Numbered from the stretch's first letter, positions 15,145 to 23,366 are shown. The stretch is 23,701 nucleotides of DNA from CAUPWF01 sp964367685 (GCA_964367685.1 CAYIYM010000028.1:1-23701); one strand, 5' to 3'. The notes: generated by a model from the sequence alone, not told the origin. A program made the numbers and translations.

Positions 15145-16245
15145 ATGACAACAACCTATTCTTGTTTTAACTGTAATGCTGAATTAAAATGGAACCCCGT
15201 CACACAGTCATTCAAGTGTGAATATTGTGATTCTGAATTTCATGAATCTGATTTCGCTGACGTCACTAATGTGAAAGAGGAACAATCTGACGTGCCGGAT
15301 TCAAATGAAGCTTCGACGGAAGATTCGACGAAAGATTCTACGGAAGATGCAAAAGACGGAACTCCACTCGTGAGTTATGTATGTGAATACTGTAGTGCTC
15401 AAGTAATCACAACAACTGACACTGCAGCCACTTTTTGTGTTTATTGCCAACGACCTGTTATTTTAGAGAACAATTTATCAGGCGAGTTTAAGCCAACATA
15501 TGTAATTCCTTTTTCTACAACAAAAAAGGATGCCAAAGAAGCTTTTCGTAACTTTTTAAAAAATAAAATTTTTGTACCTGATTCTTTCTCGCTAGAAAAT
15601 AACGTAGACAAAATAACCGGTATGTATGTTCCGTTCTGGTTATTTGATTCAGAACTTGAATTTGACTTTAAACTCACAGGAACCATTACTTCACGTTTTT
15701 CAGACTCACGATACCATTATGTAAAATCTGATATGTACGATGTAAAACGTGCTGGAACATTTACTACAACACGAGTTCCGGCAGATGGTTCTTCAAAAAT
15801 CAGCGATGATATTATGGCTGCGATTGAACCTTTTGATTGGAGTAAGTTACAGGATTTTTCTATGCCTTATTTGTCAGGTTTTTTAGCCGAGCGATATGAT
15901 ATTTCCTCCGAAAAAGTATTTGACGATGTTGTAATCGAACGACTTAAAACTTCATTACATCAAGAGCTTATGGATACCTGTAAACAATATGATCGTCACT
16001 CCAACTCAAATCTTCATAGCTCAATAAACACAACTGCAGGGCACTATGCTTTGCTTCCTGTTTGGCTTCTATATACACAATACGAGGGTACACCTTATAT
16101 ATTTGCTATGAATGGACAAACTGGAAAATTGCAAGGAGATTTACCAATGGATGCAAAGAAAATAAAAAAGTATACTATTCAGAAATTTGTAATAAATGCA
16201 GCTATTTTCTCTGTTTTGGCTTTTCTCTTTCTTTTCATCTTATAA
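15145..16245 (+). CDS. Zinc-ribbon protein with C-terminal membrane anchor (YdjG-like)
   Basis: This 366-residue protein resembles B. subtilis YdjG. Two zinc ribbons lie at the N-terminus: C7/C10/C25/C28 and C80/C83/C98/C101. They are separated by an acidic Ser/Thr/Glu/Asp linker built from short repeats (about 48-72). The central domain (about 105-340) has the family pattern PTYVIPFSTTKKDAKEAFRNFL, MYVPFWLFDSELEFDF and ALLPVWLLYTQYEGTPYIFAMNGQTGKLQGDLP. A single hydrophobic helix at about 347-366 ends the protein, placing the bulk in the cytoplasm. It starts 26 bases after the SPFH gene with AGGAAAGGA and is 17 bases from the next gene. It probably helps recruit or hold the SPFH protein at the membrane, by analogy. 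Confidence 0.87.
   Translation: MTTTYSCFNCNAELKWNPVTQSFKCEYCDSEFHESDFADVTNVKEEQSDVPDSNEASTEDSTKDSTEDAKDGTPLVSYVCEYCSAQVITTTDTAATFCVYCQRPVILENNLSGEFKPTYVIPFSTTKKDAKEAFRNFLKNKIFVPDSFSLENNVDKITGMYVPFWLFDSELEFDFKLTGTITSRFSDSRYHYVKSDMYDVKRAGTFTTTRVPADGSSKISDDIMAAIEPFDWSKLQDFSMPYLSGFLAERYDISSEKVFDDVVIERLKTSLHQELMDTCKQYDRHSNSNLHSSINTTAGHYALLPVWLLYTQYEGTPYIFAMNGQTGKLQGDLPMDAKKIKKYTIQKFVINAAIFSVLAFLFLFIL
15313..15348 (+). repeat. Three 12-bp tandem repeats in the YdjG-like gene
   Basis: Three imperfect 12-base units (TCGACGGAAGAT, TCGACGAAAGAT, TCTACGGAAGAT) code for STED, STKD and STED. They lie in the acidic linker between the two zinc ribbons, a place where copy number could vary without harming a fold. 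Confidence 0.7.
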
Positions 16246-16262
16246 TACAAGGAGTATAACAA

Positions 16263-17039
16263 ATGAAAAATTATATCTTATCTTTAACGATTATCTTGTC
16301 ATTGCTGATTGGATTCCCTGTATTAGCCAATGGTACATCTACTGATTATTCTAGCTACTCAGCTGACACGAGAGTTTACTCTTTTGGAAACTATCTTACC
16401 TCAGATGAAATCGCTAGCTATAATTCAAAATTATTAGATTTAGAAGATGCTTATAATACAACGGTTGCCTTTATCATCACCGATGACTATAAGGGTAATG
16501 TCGATTCCTTATCTGACTCGATTTTTTTTGATTCAAATCTTAATCCTAAACATTCTGGTATACTTGCTGTGATTGATATGAATGAACGTATTGTAGATAT
16601 CAGCACATATGGAGATTCTATCAAGCTTATCGATCAAAATGATATCGATTATCTTCTTGACGAGATTACTGTAGGACTGGGAGAAAATAACTATGAAATG
16701 GCGCTAAACGATTTTACTTTAAGTGTAGAGAAAACACTTTCTGGAACATCAAGCAGTTTCTTTGATCTCAGTGAACTATTAAGAAATTTAGCAGTGGCAT
16801 TCGTTATTAGTATTGCAATTACATATTTTATGCTCGCTTCACAAAAAGCAAAGCACCGCATTCCTTCATCTATAAGAAATGCTAACAATTATGTTACTGA
16901 TGATTCCATCAAAATGATTACTACAAGAGATCAATTTATTAGAACTCATACAACAAAAACGCCTCGTAGTAATAATAACAATAACAGCCGTGGCGGTGGA
17001 GGCGGAAGAAGTTCTGGTGGTGGAAGCCGCAGATTTTAA
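16263..17039 (+). CDS. TPM-domain protein with signal peptide and Gly-rich tail (YdjH-like)
   Basis: This 258-residue protein resembles B. subtilis YdjH and other TPM (UPF0603) proteins. Residues 1-22 form a hydrophobic signal peptide. A TPM-type domain (about 38-165) follows, with VYSFGNYLTSDEIASYNSKL, TTVAFIIT, GILAVIDMNERIVDISTYG and a C-terminal helix. A transmembrane helix at about 170-192 leads to a basic cytoplasmic tail ending in a Gly/Ser/Arg-rich run (GGGGGRSSGGGSRRF). That tail is common in the family. It starts 17 bases after the YdjG-like gene with AAGGAG and is followed by a strong terminator, so it closes the operon. The extracytoplasmic TPM domain may sense or act at the outer face; its activity is not established. 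Confidence 0.88.
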   Translation: MKNYILSLTIILSLLIGFPVLANGTSTDYSSYSADTRVYSFGNYLTSDEIASYNSKLLDLEDAYNTTVAFIITDDYKGNVDSLSDSIFFDSNLNPKHSGILAVIDMNERIVDISTYGDSIKLIDQNDIDYLLDEITVGLGENNYEMALNDFTLSVEKTLSGTSSSFFDLSELLRNLAVAFVISIAITYFMLASQKAKHRIPSSIRNANNYVTDDSIKMITTRDQFIRTHTTKTPRSNNNNNSRGGGGGRSSGGGSRRF

Positions 17040-17064
17040 ACGAATATTCCCACTGTCTCTACAC

Positions 17065-17111
17065 AAAAAGGTCGCATCCATCATTACGTGGTTGCGACCT
17101 CTTTTATTTTG
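17065..17111. terminator. Bidirectional terminator between TPM gene and PPOx gene
   Basis: A strong stem pairs AGGTCGCA with TGCGACCT and continues, after one mismatch, with CCA/TGG. An A run precedes it and a T-rich tract follows it, so it can terminate transcripts from both convergent operons. Confidence 0.88.
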
Positions 17112-17117
17112 CTCTTC

Positions 17118-17585
17118 TTATTTATTCCACTTTCCAGTGTAGGTTTTAACATCAATTTCATAGATATTTGCCATATTTGCTTCTTGCTCACCTAATGGAA
17201 ATGTCCTTCCAACTTGATGTACCATAATAGCTTGTAATGCATCCAGCTTCTCATTTGTCTCACTTAATAAACGAATAGTTCCATTTCCAATGACACTAGC
17301 ATACTTGTAAGTGTAAGAACACGCCTTATCTTCTCCATCTAGCGCGTGCTTGCAATCCATTTCTATAGCAACTTTATTATTGTATGCAAACGCTTCTACT
17401 TTTCTTCCTTTTTTCGCTGAGTGTACAAAAATCTTAAATGAATGATCATCCAAAGCATATCCAAAATTTAATGGTACAACGTAGATTCCCTCTTGATCTA
17501 TAGTTCCGATACGCACCACCTTGCAATCATCTATTATTTGTTTCAGATCTTCAATCTTAGTCACTTCCCTCTCGCCTCGTCTCAT
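17118..17585 (-). CDS. Pyridoxamine 5'-phosphate oxidase-fold protein (NimA-like)
   Basis: This 155-residue protein has the split-barrel flavin-binding fold of NimA-type proteins. It shows the family start MRRGEREV, the strand pair VVRIGTIDQEGIYVVPLNFGYALDD, KIFVHSAKKGRKVEAF (FMN-phosphate region) and YKYASVIGNGTIRLL. A typical C-terminal KTYTGKWN ends it. Family members bind FMN and are often called nitroimidazole-resistance proteins, but most are housekeeping proteins of unknown substrate and I do not infer resistance here. It follows the large membrane protein after 27 bases and is the last gene of its operon, which also holds a flavodoxin-fold protein. A redox theme is plausible. Confidence 0.9.
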   Translation of the reverse strand: MRRGEREVTKIEDLKQIIDDCKVVRIGTIDQEGIYVVPLNFGYALDDHSFKIFVHSAKKGRKVEAFAYNNKVAIEMDCKHALDGEDKACSYTYKYASVIGNGTIRLLSETNEKLDALQAIMVHQVGRTFPLGEQEANMANIYEIDVKTYTGKWNK

Positions 17586-17612
17586 ATCTACTCTTACCTC
17601 TCTCCTTTTTAT

Positions 17613-20264
17613 TTACCATTCCCAACCGTCTAGTTTAAGAAACTTATCAGTCTGCTCTTCATTTCCTAGATTCATTTGTCTTCTCTTTTGTTTCTCTTTC
17701 TTCTTTTTCTCTGTCTTAACGGCAACTACTATAAGTACAATACCTGCAATCAAAATATAAATCCACCATGCAATATTCATCCATATGCTTTTTGTTGTAT
17801 AAAGTAGCAGAATTGCTATTACAACCAAAGATAACCATAGCCATCTCAATTGCTTTTTTATTTGTGCTAGCGCAAAGATTCCTAGCATAGAAATTCCTAT
17901 AATTAATAAATCTACAATTTCATTTGAAATCAAGCAAGACATTAGCTGTACTACAACCATTGCAATTACGATTCCATATTGAATCTTATCTTTCCCCACC
18001 ACCTTATATGGTAAAGCACTCCAAATAAACAATAGAATCACTGCTCCCACTATATAATACTCTGTCTGAATCAAGTCTGGAAGATCAACAAAGGGTTGAT
18101 TGCACCATGCAATATAGGTCAATATCATTGCCCCATAGATGGCAATTCTATCTACTACTTCATTCTGCCATTTATAAAACCCTAGAGTCCATACTGCTAG
18201 TGTTATAATTCCTGCAAATACGAATCTCTCATCTCCTACTGCAAAAATAGGAAACATCCCTAAAATTGAAGAAAAGGCAAATACATTTACATCTTCTACA
18301 TTTTTCTTATCATTTATTAAAATAAGCTTCTTACTATATATTTTTCCTACACTCCAAGAAAGTATTGACAATCCTATCCCGCAGCCTACGTAATATATTG
18401 AATCATATTCTAAATACATAGATACATATTTAAGAATAAAAGGAATGGCCAATATATTAGCTAAGCTAAGAAGCATTCGTCCGCAGTTTTGAAGTACTAA
18501 TACATTTGCTCCAATGATAATAGCAGTTAAGGAAAGGAATAATTCAAAGTTGAAGCTATCGATAAAATAAATATACATGCCTCCCAAGTATCCAATATAA
18601 AGGGATACATATCCAGTGTTTCGAATAAATGCACCGTCTTTTAAATCCTTAAGTCTACTCCATTTTATATAGCTGCATCCTATTATCGCAGCAATCAATG
18701 TGTAAACATGTGCATAAGAATCACTTTGATATCTAGTGTCTATTAGGACTCCAAATGCCCACATAGGAATTACAATACTTGCAATCATTATAATTCGCGC
18801 AAAGATCTTCTCTTTCCTCTTAAAAATGAAAATCATAATATAGAGTAAACAAAGAGGCAGTACACTCCATCTATAATAAATATTCCCTATATTACTATAT
18901 AAAATAATCAATGATGTGCTTATAAGGATTGGTAGTTCAAATAACTTCCTCCATGCATTTTCATTTTGTTGAATGAATATTAACCCTAAAAATAATAGAA
19001 AAATATAAGATACGCCTAAAACTATAACGTTCAAACTAAATGTAACCATATCTATAAGCAGAGCACTAGCAGAGAATAGGACAAGCGTTAGAAACCATGC
19101 AAATAACACTCTTCTTTTCTCTTCTTTTATCTTCATGATTTCGTATAATCCACTAACTAGTATTACCAGGAAGCTCGCTAATGCGGACCATTCATTTGTA
19201 ACCAAGAATAATATGGCTGCCATATATGCTGTTGCCACACTCATGATAACCGATATCCACGTATGGAGGCGGATTCCACTCACCTTTTCAAACATTTTAT
19301 ACAAGTAAATAATAGCAAATGCATATATGATGTACCCAATTGCGAATTTGGTTATAAAATCATCAAGGTTGTTTGTTTTTGGTACTGTTATTATAATCGT
19401 GGTAGTAATAAATCCAATAATCGGGTGTAAATATTTAATTGCAGCATGCCTTTGTACATTTTCCCTCTTTAAAAGATCCTTCGTCATAATAAATAATATA
19501 TAAATTCCTAAGACGATGAAACTAATTCGAAAATCCCCAGTGCTCGCCTTGGTAATCATAAGAATTGAAAAATACTGCGCCCCCCATGCTGCATAATAAA
19601 ATACAATGGTATCATATATTTTATGCCCTACGTGGCTCAATATGAAGAAGGAGCTTCCAATGATAAATTGAAGCCAATACGTTCCCTCTCCAGTTAATGT
19701 CAAATAATCCCCGAGTAATCCAAAAAATCCTATACACAGCATTGCTATTGGTAAAAAGACACATCCTAATTGATAAAAAGCAATACTGGTAATTCTAAGA
19801 TCATACTTCTGCTTTGCAATAAATGCAGTTGCAAAAAAAATGGCTGACATTGAAACAAGTAACACCATCTTCATGATATTTGGCATAATATTCCATGCAG
19901 ATGTTGCAAATACTAATCCTGCCAAAAGCACTAAGCCGACACCAAGAATCATAACCATTTGAATACGACCAAATTCCCCCATGTCACTTTTAGATCTTAC
20001 GGGAGCTGAGCGTTGATTTGAGACAACTCTTTCTTCCTGCTGCATCAGTTCTGGGACAACTCTTTCTTCTTGCATCATCGGTTCTGAGACAGTATTTTTC
20101 TTTGCTTGTTGTCGTGTCTCATAAAAATGTTGCATTCGAATCAATTCATTTTGCAAATGCATTCGGTGTTTTTTCTCATTTTTATAGTTTTTTGTTGTAA
20201 TAATACACCATGGTATTAATCCAAATGGGAGTATCACCCATAAAATAGCTATGAAATATAACAT
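17613..20264 (-). CDS. Large polytopic membrane protein, unknown function
   Basis: This 883-residue protein has one N-terminal transmembrane helix (about 1-22) and a cytoplasmic segment of about 95 residues. Then come more than 20 closely packed hydrophobic segments and a short basic tail (KTEKKKKEKQKRR). The layout resembles uncharacterised multi-pass proteins of the DUF2157/DUF2339 type, but I cannot assign a family securely. The cytoplasmic segment holds a tandem 11-residue repeat (EERVVPELMQQ-like). I place the start at the ATG at 20264 because AGAGG sits 7 bases upstream. The in-frame ATG at 20285 lacks a site. It is 43 bases after the flavodoxin-fold gene. No enzyme motif is visible. 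Confidence 0.8.
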   Translation of the reverse strand: MLYFIAILWVILPFGLIPWCIITTKNYKNEKKHRMHLQNELIRMQHFYETRQQAKKNTVSEPMMQEERVVPELMQQEERVVSNQRSAPVRSKSDMGEFGRIQMVMILGVGLVLLAGLVFATSAWNIMPNIMKMVLLVSMSAIFFATAFIAKQKYDLRITSIAFYQLGCVFLPIAMLCIGFFGLLGDYLTLTGEGTYWLQFIIGSSFFILSHVGHKIYDTIVFYYAAWGAQYFSILMITKASTGDFRISFIVLGIYILFIMTKDLLKRENVQRHAAIKYLHPIIGFITTTIIITVPKTNNLDDFITKFAIGYIIYAFAIIYLYKMFEKVSGIRLHTWISVIMSVATAYMAAILFLVTNEWSALASFLVILVSGLYEIMKIKEEKRRVLFAWFLTLVLFSASALLIDMVTFSLNVIVLGVSYIFLLFLGLIFIQQNENAWRKLFELPILISTSLIILYSNIGNIYYRWSVLPLCLLYIMIFIFKRKEKIFARIIMIASIVIPMWAFGVLIDTRYQSDSYAHVYTLIAAIIGCSYIKWSRLKDLKDGAFIRNTGYVSLYIGYLGGMYIYFIDSFNFELFLSLTAIIIGANVLVLQNCGRMLLSLANILAIPFILKYVSMYLEYDSIYYVGCGIGLSILSWSVGKIYSKKLILINDKKNVEDVNVFAFSSILGMFPIFAVGDERFVFAGIITLAVWTLGFYKWQNEVVDRIAIYGAMILTYIAWCNQPFVDLPDLIQTEYYIVGAVILLFIWSALPYKVVGKDKIQYGIVIAMVVVQLMSCLISNEIVDLLIIGISMLGIFALAQIKKQLRWLWLSLVVIAILLLYTTKSIWMNIAWWIYILIAGIVLIVVAVKTEKKKKEKQKRRQMNLGNEEQTDKFLKLDGWEW
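20020..20085. repeat. 33-bp tandem duplication inside the large membrane protein gene
   Basis: Two adjacent 33-base units (20020-20052 and 20053-20085) differ at only a few positions. Both stay in frame and encode 11-residue repeats in the cytoplasmic linker. Confidence 0.75.
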
Positions 20265-20307
20265 ATCTAATCCTCTTTTTCTCATCCATTAGCTCAGATA
20301 TCGTATT

Positions 20308-21660
20308 TTATTCTTCACTTGGAATTGTTTCATCTATCATTTTTTCATAAGGTGTCAAAATGATTTTATTCATTTGCCCCTTTATTTTCTTCTGTACAGA
20401 AGGTACATTCATTACAAATCCAATCAATTTCATTTGTAAAATTTTCAACTGTTTTTTATGGGGAAAATCATAGATACCGTGTTGCTTATAGAATTCATGA
20501 TCACGTCTCATAATTCCTTGCATCAAATATACTAAGTCTCTAAAAATCTTGGTCCCTCCTGCGCCATAAAAATTCTTAGGTTTATCCATTGGATGTTCTA
20601 AACAATATTCTAAACTTTTTGCAAGATTCGCAATTGATTGTTGTGTATCAAGTTCATCTGTCGCTACACCTGCCAAATATAATCCACCAACCTCGCTTCG
20701 CCCCTCCACAAGTATTTTGATATTATTTTCTCTCTGGTAAGGGCCTGCAATAATATATCCTACTGGCATGCCATGTGTAACCAAACGATGACCATTGCAA
20801 AATTGACGATCATCGTAGCACTTCAAACTGGAATGAGTATAATGGTTTTCAATGGTAAATGCTGTGACAATTCCATCTGCAATTTGAATTGTATTCCTAA
20901 GAAAATCATCAAACCCGTCTCTATATATGCACTCTCCATTGGTGTTACAATTCAAACACCCTATGCAACCTCCTCCAAACTTATATTCTCTTATATTTAC
21001 CACTCTGGTAGAATATAGGCATGCATTCTGGAAGTCTTGTATCATGTTTTTCAAATTCGTATCTTCTTTGCTGGCATTTGTTACAATAACAATATCTTTC
21101 TCACTGCTATGCTCTACATCTGATAAAGAAACTTGGTATACATCGTTTTTAATATACTCTTCATATGCAAAACTCATATAAATCCCTTGCTTCATATCAA
21201 ATATTAATTTTTTAAAATACGATTCTGCTTGCGCTCGCCCTCTTTCACTTAAAATATCTTCCATGTCTGAGGAAAATCCACCTAAATATCTCATACCTAA
21301 ATCATAACAATTTTCTTCCACATATTTATGGGCTGTCATATCAAAAAAATGTTTTGATGTTGTAATTTGGCCTACATATTTCCCCTCCAAATTAATATTA
21401 TCTTCTTTTATTAACTCAATAAATCTCTGCAATTGAAAAGGCACTAAACAAGTGTAAACAGGATATACAAATAAAATCAAATCTGCTTCTCCTAATAACT
21501 TTCTCACTGCTAATCGCTCTTTTTCGATTTTTTTTATTTTTTGTGAAACATGAATTTCTTTAAATTCATATTTCGGATATCTTTTAGCTAGATATCTAGT
21601 CGTTTGCAAAGAAACGCTATTCTTTCCTTTTGGACTTCCATTCAAAATTAAGATGTTCAT
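20308..21660 (-). CDS. Tandem flavodoxin-fold protein with cysteine cluster
   Basis: This 450-residue protein contains two flavodoxin-like domains in one chain. Domain 1 (about 1-180) begins MNILILNGSPKGKNS, the FMN-phosphate loop of NADPH-dependent FMN reductases. It continues with ADLILFVYPVY. Domain 2 (about 188-370) begins IVIVTNASKEDTNL, where the usual GSPR loop is altered. It then carries GGGCIGCLNCNTNGECIYRDGFDD, with C232, C235, C238 and C244, the cluster seen in iron-sulfur flavoproteins and multimeric flavodoxin relatives. The final about 80 residues are helical and basic. It starts with AAGGAAG upstream. It lies 83 bases after the lipoprotein gene and before the large membrane protein. 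Electron transfer is likely; the partner is unknown. Confidence 0.85.
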   Translation of the reverse strand: MNILILNGSPKGKNSVSLQTTRYLAKRYPKYEFKEIHVSQKIKKIEKERLAVRKLLGEADLILFVYPVYTCLVPFQLQRFIELIKEDNINLEGKYVGQITTSKHFFDMTAHKYVEENCYDLGMRYLGGFSSDMEDILSERGRAQAESYFKKLIFDMKQGIYMSFAYEEYIKNDVYQVSLSDVEHSSEKDIVIVTNASKEDTNLKNMIQDFQNACLYSTRVVNIREYKFGGGCIGCLNCNTNGECIYRDGFDDFLRNTIQIADGIVTAFTIENHYTHSSLKCYDDRQFCNGHRLVTHGMPVGYIIAGPYQRENNIKILVEGRSEVGGLYLAGVATDELDTQQSIANLAKSLEYCLEHPMDKPKNFYGAGGTKIFRDLVYLMQGIMRRDHEFYKQHGIYDFPHKKQLKILQMKLIGFVMNVPSVQKKIKGQMNKIILTPYEKMIDETIPSEE

Positions 21661-21743
21661 ATTTACCTACTTCCTTACATATTCTTATGCGCCCCATCGG
21701 TATTAACGCAGATTTCTATCACATCAACTTCTATATTGGCATC

Positions 21744-22361
21744 TCATTCTATCTTCTCTTCAACAGCTTCTGTTGTAACTTCTGGTATCGCCACTAAATT
21801 TTTCGTATTGGATATTATTTTATCTATTTCGCCTTCCCCATTACTAACGACTGTTGGGAGTCCTGTGAACAATATCCATGCCATTGTATCTGCACCCTCG
21901 AAATCAATCAAATAAAATTGATAATAATTTCCTGAGCCACCATCTCTATCAGCCGAGCATAGCATAGAATAAATCACTTTATTTTTTGCTGTTTCCACTT
22001 CAAATCCTTCTAATTCAAGTACATTTTTTCGTTTACTTAACAACTCATCCGTTTGCTCGCGAAACAATTTCTCAGGTGTCTGATCTGACTTTAAATCTTC
22101 ATCACGATATACAAAGATACTCATTATCATATCTTTACTTGGGCTCATGCACTGTAAGTCAAAATTTGTTTCCTCCATTTTTGTCCAGCCAGCACTTGTT
22201 TTAACCTCTATATCATATTCACTTATTTTAAATACTTCATCTTCTTTCTGATTTCCATTTAACTTATCATCATTTTCTTGTTTTGTCTTTGTCAAGCCAC
22301 ATCCGCTAATAGACACTGTTAAACATAGCATTATCATAATTAACAATTTCATTTTTCTCAT
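21744..22361 (-). CDS. Predicted lipoprotein
   Basis: This 205-residue exported protein starts MRKMKLLIM and has a hydrophobic core ending in the lipobox SISGC. The cysteine at about residue 21 would therefore be lipidated and held on the outer face of the membrane. An Asn/Lys/Glu/Asp-rich spacer follows, and then a domain (about 45-190) with VKTSAGWTKMEETNFDLQCMSPSKDMIMSIFVYRDED. I do not recognise the domain beyond a loose similarity to small extracytoplasmic domains of Firmicutes lipoproteins. I chose the ATG at 22361 because GGAGGG lies 4-9 bases upstream; an in-frame ATG at 22379 has no such site. It heads the operon with the flavodoxin-fold gene. Confidence 0.85.
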   Translation of the reverse strand: MRKMKLLIMIMLCLTVSISGCGLTKTKQENDDKLNGNQKEDEVFKISEYDIEVKTSAGWTKMEETNFDLQCMSPSKDMIMSIFVYRDEDLKSDQTPEKLFREQTDELLSKRKNVLELEGFEVETAKNKVIYSMLCSADRDGGSGNYYQFYLIDFEGADTMAWILFTGLPTVVSNGEGEIDKIISNTKNLVAIPEVTTEAVEEKIE

Positions 22362-22404
22362 ATGTCCCTCCACAATCATTGACCTTAATTATTTCTTATC
22401 TTTT

Positions 22405-22433
22405 ATTTTACCATAAAATGCTGATTCTGTGGA
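22405..22433 (-). promoter_or_regulatory. Promoter of the lipoprotein operon
   Basis: On the minus strand TCCACA (22433-22428, 4/6 match) and an extended -10, TGG plus TAAAAT (22410-22405), are 17 bases apart. The start point is about 35 bases upstream of the lipoprotein ATG. Confidence 0.55.
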
Positions 22434-22517
22434 TACTTGTAATAAAATATCTCATAGATCTTTATTTTCACTATCCTAATGCAAGTATTAACTGGGATAT
22501 AGTGGATGTATAGCAAA

Positions 22518-22553
22518 AGAACAGCTGTGCTAAATTGAACTGGCACAGCTGTT
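22518..22553 (-). terminator. Terminator after the PadR-DUF2200 unit
   Basis: An 11-bp perfect stem (AACAGCTGTGC with GCACAGCTGTT) encloses a 12-base loop. Read on the minus strand it is followed by TTCTTTT, an imperfect T tract. It lies about 80 bases after the DUF2200 stop and is the main element of the 273-base gap between this gene and the lipoprotein gene. Confidence 0.6.
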
Positions 22554-22634
22554 TAACGTGTTAAAATTATTTTATTCATAGATTTGAGTTGATTGTGGTA
22601 CCTAAATATTCTCATAATTAGCCCATTTGTAATA

Positions 22635-22982
22635 TTAATTCCTCAATATTTTATCCATTGTTTTACCTTTTGCCAATTCATCAACAAGTTTATCCAAATA
22701 TCGAATTTCTTTCATAATTGGTTCTTCTATCTCTGCAAGTTTAACTCCACAGATAGAACCTGTGATTAAATTTCTATTAGAATTTAAGTTTGCTGCATTT
22801 GCAAAGAAATTTGTCATATCAATGCTATCATCTATCGCGTGAAGTTCATCGAGCGAATAACCGGTAAGCCAACAAATAACTTCATCTAATTCTTCTGAAA
22901 CTCTTCCTTTTCGCTCTATTTTTGCTGTATATAATTTATACATTTCATTAAATTTAAAAGTGTAAATATTATGTCCACTCAT
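22635..22982 (-). CDS. DUF2200 family protein
   Basis: This 115-residue cytoplasmic protein matches the DUF2200 family along its whole length. It shows ERKGR near residue 24, the VICWLTGYS segment, the NSNRNLITGSICGVK stretch (about 67-81), and the closing IRYLDKLVDELAKGKTMDKIL. The function of the family is unknown; no catalytic motif is obvious. It follows the PadR gene after 12 bases, so the two are co-transcribed, and it has GGAGG upstream of its ATG. The association with a PadR regulator may indicate shared control rather than a shared function. Confidence 0.88.
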   Translation of the reverse strand: MSGHNIYTFKFNEMYKLYTAKIERKGRVSEELDEVICWLTGYSLDELHAIDDSIDMTNFFANAANLNSNRNLITGSICGVKLAEIEEPIMKEIRYLDKLVDELAKGKTMDKILRN

Positions 22983-22994
22983 TTTTTCCCTCCA

Positions 22995-23297
22995 TTACAG
23001 CTCGTGTGTGAGTTCTTTTATTTTTTTCTTAGCTTCTGTTAGCACTTCTTCGCCTTTTTCTGTGATAGAATAATATTTTCTAACTTTGCCCTCGACCGTT
23101 TGGTTTTCTACGGTGAGCAGTTCAGCCTTTTCTAAGTTGTGAAAAATCGGATAAAGTGTCCCTGGACTAATTTCGTAACCATGATGTTTCAGTTCCTCTA
23201 TCATAAAAGAGCCATACACAGGTTCTTTTTTTGCGTGATGAAGTATATGCACTTGTATAAATCCTAAAAATAATTTTCTTAAAATAGGGTCTTGCAT
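22995..23297 (-). CDS. PadR family transcriptional regulator
   Basis: This 100-residue protein is a short PadR-type repressor: a winged helix domain (about 8-85) with VYGSFMIEELKHHGYEISPGTLYPIFHNLEKAELL and the wing VRKYYSITEKGEEVL, plus a short C-terminal dimerisation helix. The SPGTLYP segment is the family signature. The ATG has AAGGAG upstream. It is divergent from the ABC transporter ATPase gene. The gap between them is dense in TCGATA motifs overlapping its own promoter, so autoregulation and control of the transporter are likely. Confidence 0.93.
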   Translation of the reverse strand: MQDPILRKLFLGFIQVHILHHAKKEPVYGSFMIEELKHHGYEISPGTLYPIFHNLEKAELLTVENQTVEGKVRKYYSITEKGEEVLTEAKKKIKELTHEL

Positions 23298-23315
23298 TTT
23301 AATTCTCCTTATGTT

Positions 23316-23344
23316 ATTATATCATTATCGAAAATCGATATCGA
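23316..23344 (-). promoter_or_regulatory. Promoter of the PadR gene
   Basis: On the minus strand an extended -10, TGA plus TATAAT (23321-23316), lies 17 bases from TCGATA (23344-23339), a poor -35 that coincides with an operator motif. The ribosome binding site follows within about 10 bases, giving a very short leader. Confidence 0.55.
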
Positions 23345-23366
23345 TATTCGCTATCTATGTTCGATA
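23326..23366. promoter_or_regulatory. TCGATA-repeat operator between PadR and ABC genes
   Basis: The gap holds an inverted repeat TATCGA-AAA-TCGATA (23326-23340), an overlapping palindrome TATCGATA (23339-23346) and a further TCGATA (23361-23366). These overlap the PadR promoter and precede a possible forward -10 TATTAT (23371-23376) for the transporter gene. PadR is the likely binder by position. Confidence 0.6.

Noticed and set aside
17118..17585. Nitroimidazole-resistance gene nim
   Set aside because: The fold and motifs are NimA-like, but this family is broad and mostly not linked to resistance. Nothing in the window supports a resistance role.
20265..20285. Upstream in-frame ATG for the large membrane protein
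   Set aside because: No ribosome site precedes it, whereas AGAGG lies at the right distance before the ATG at 20264.
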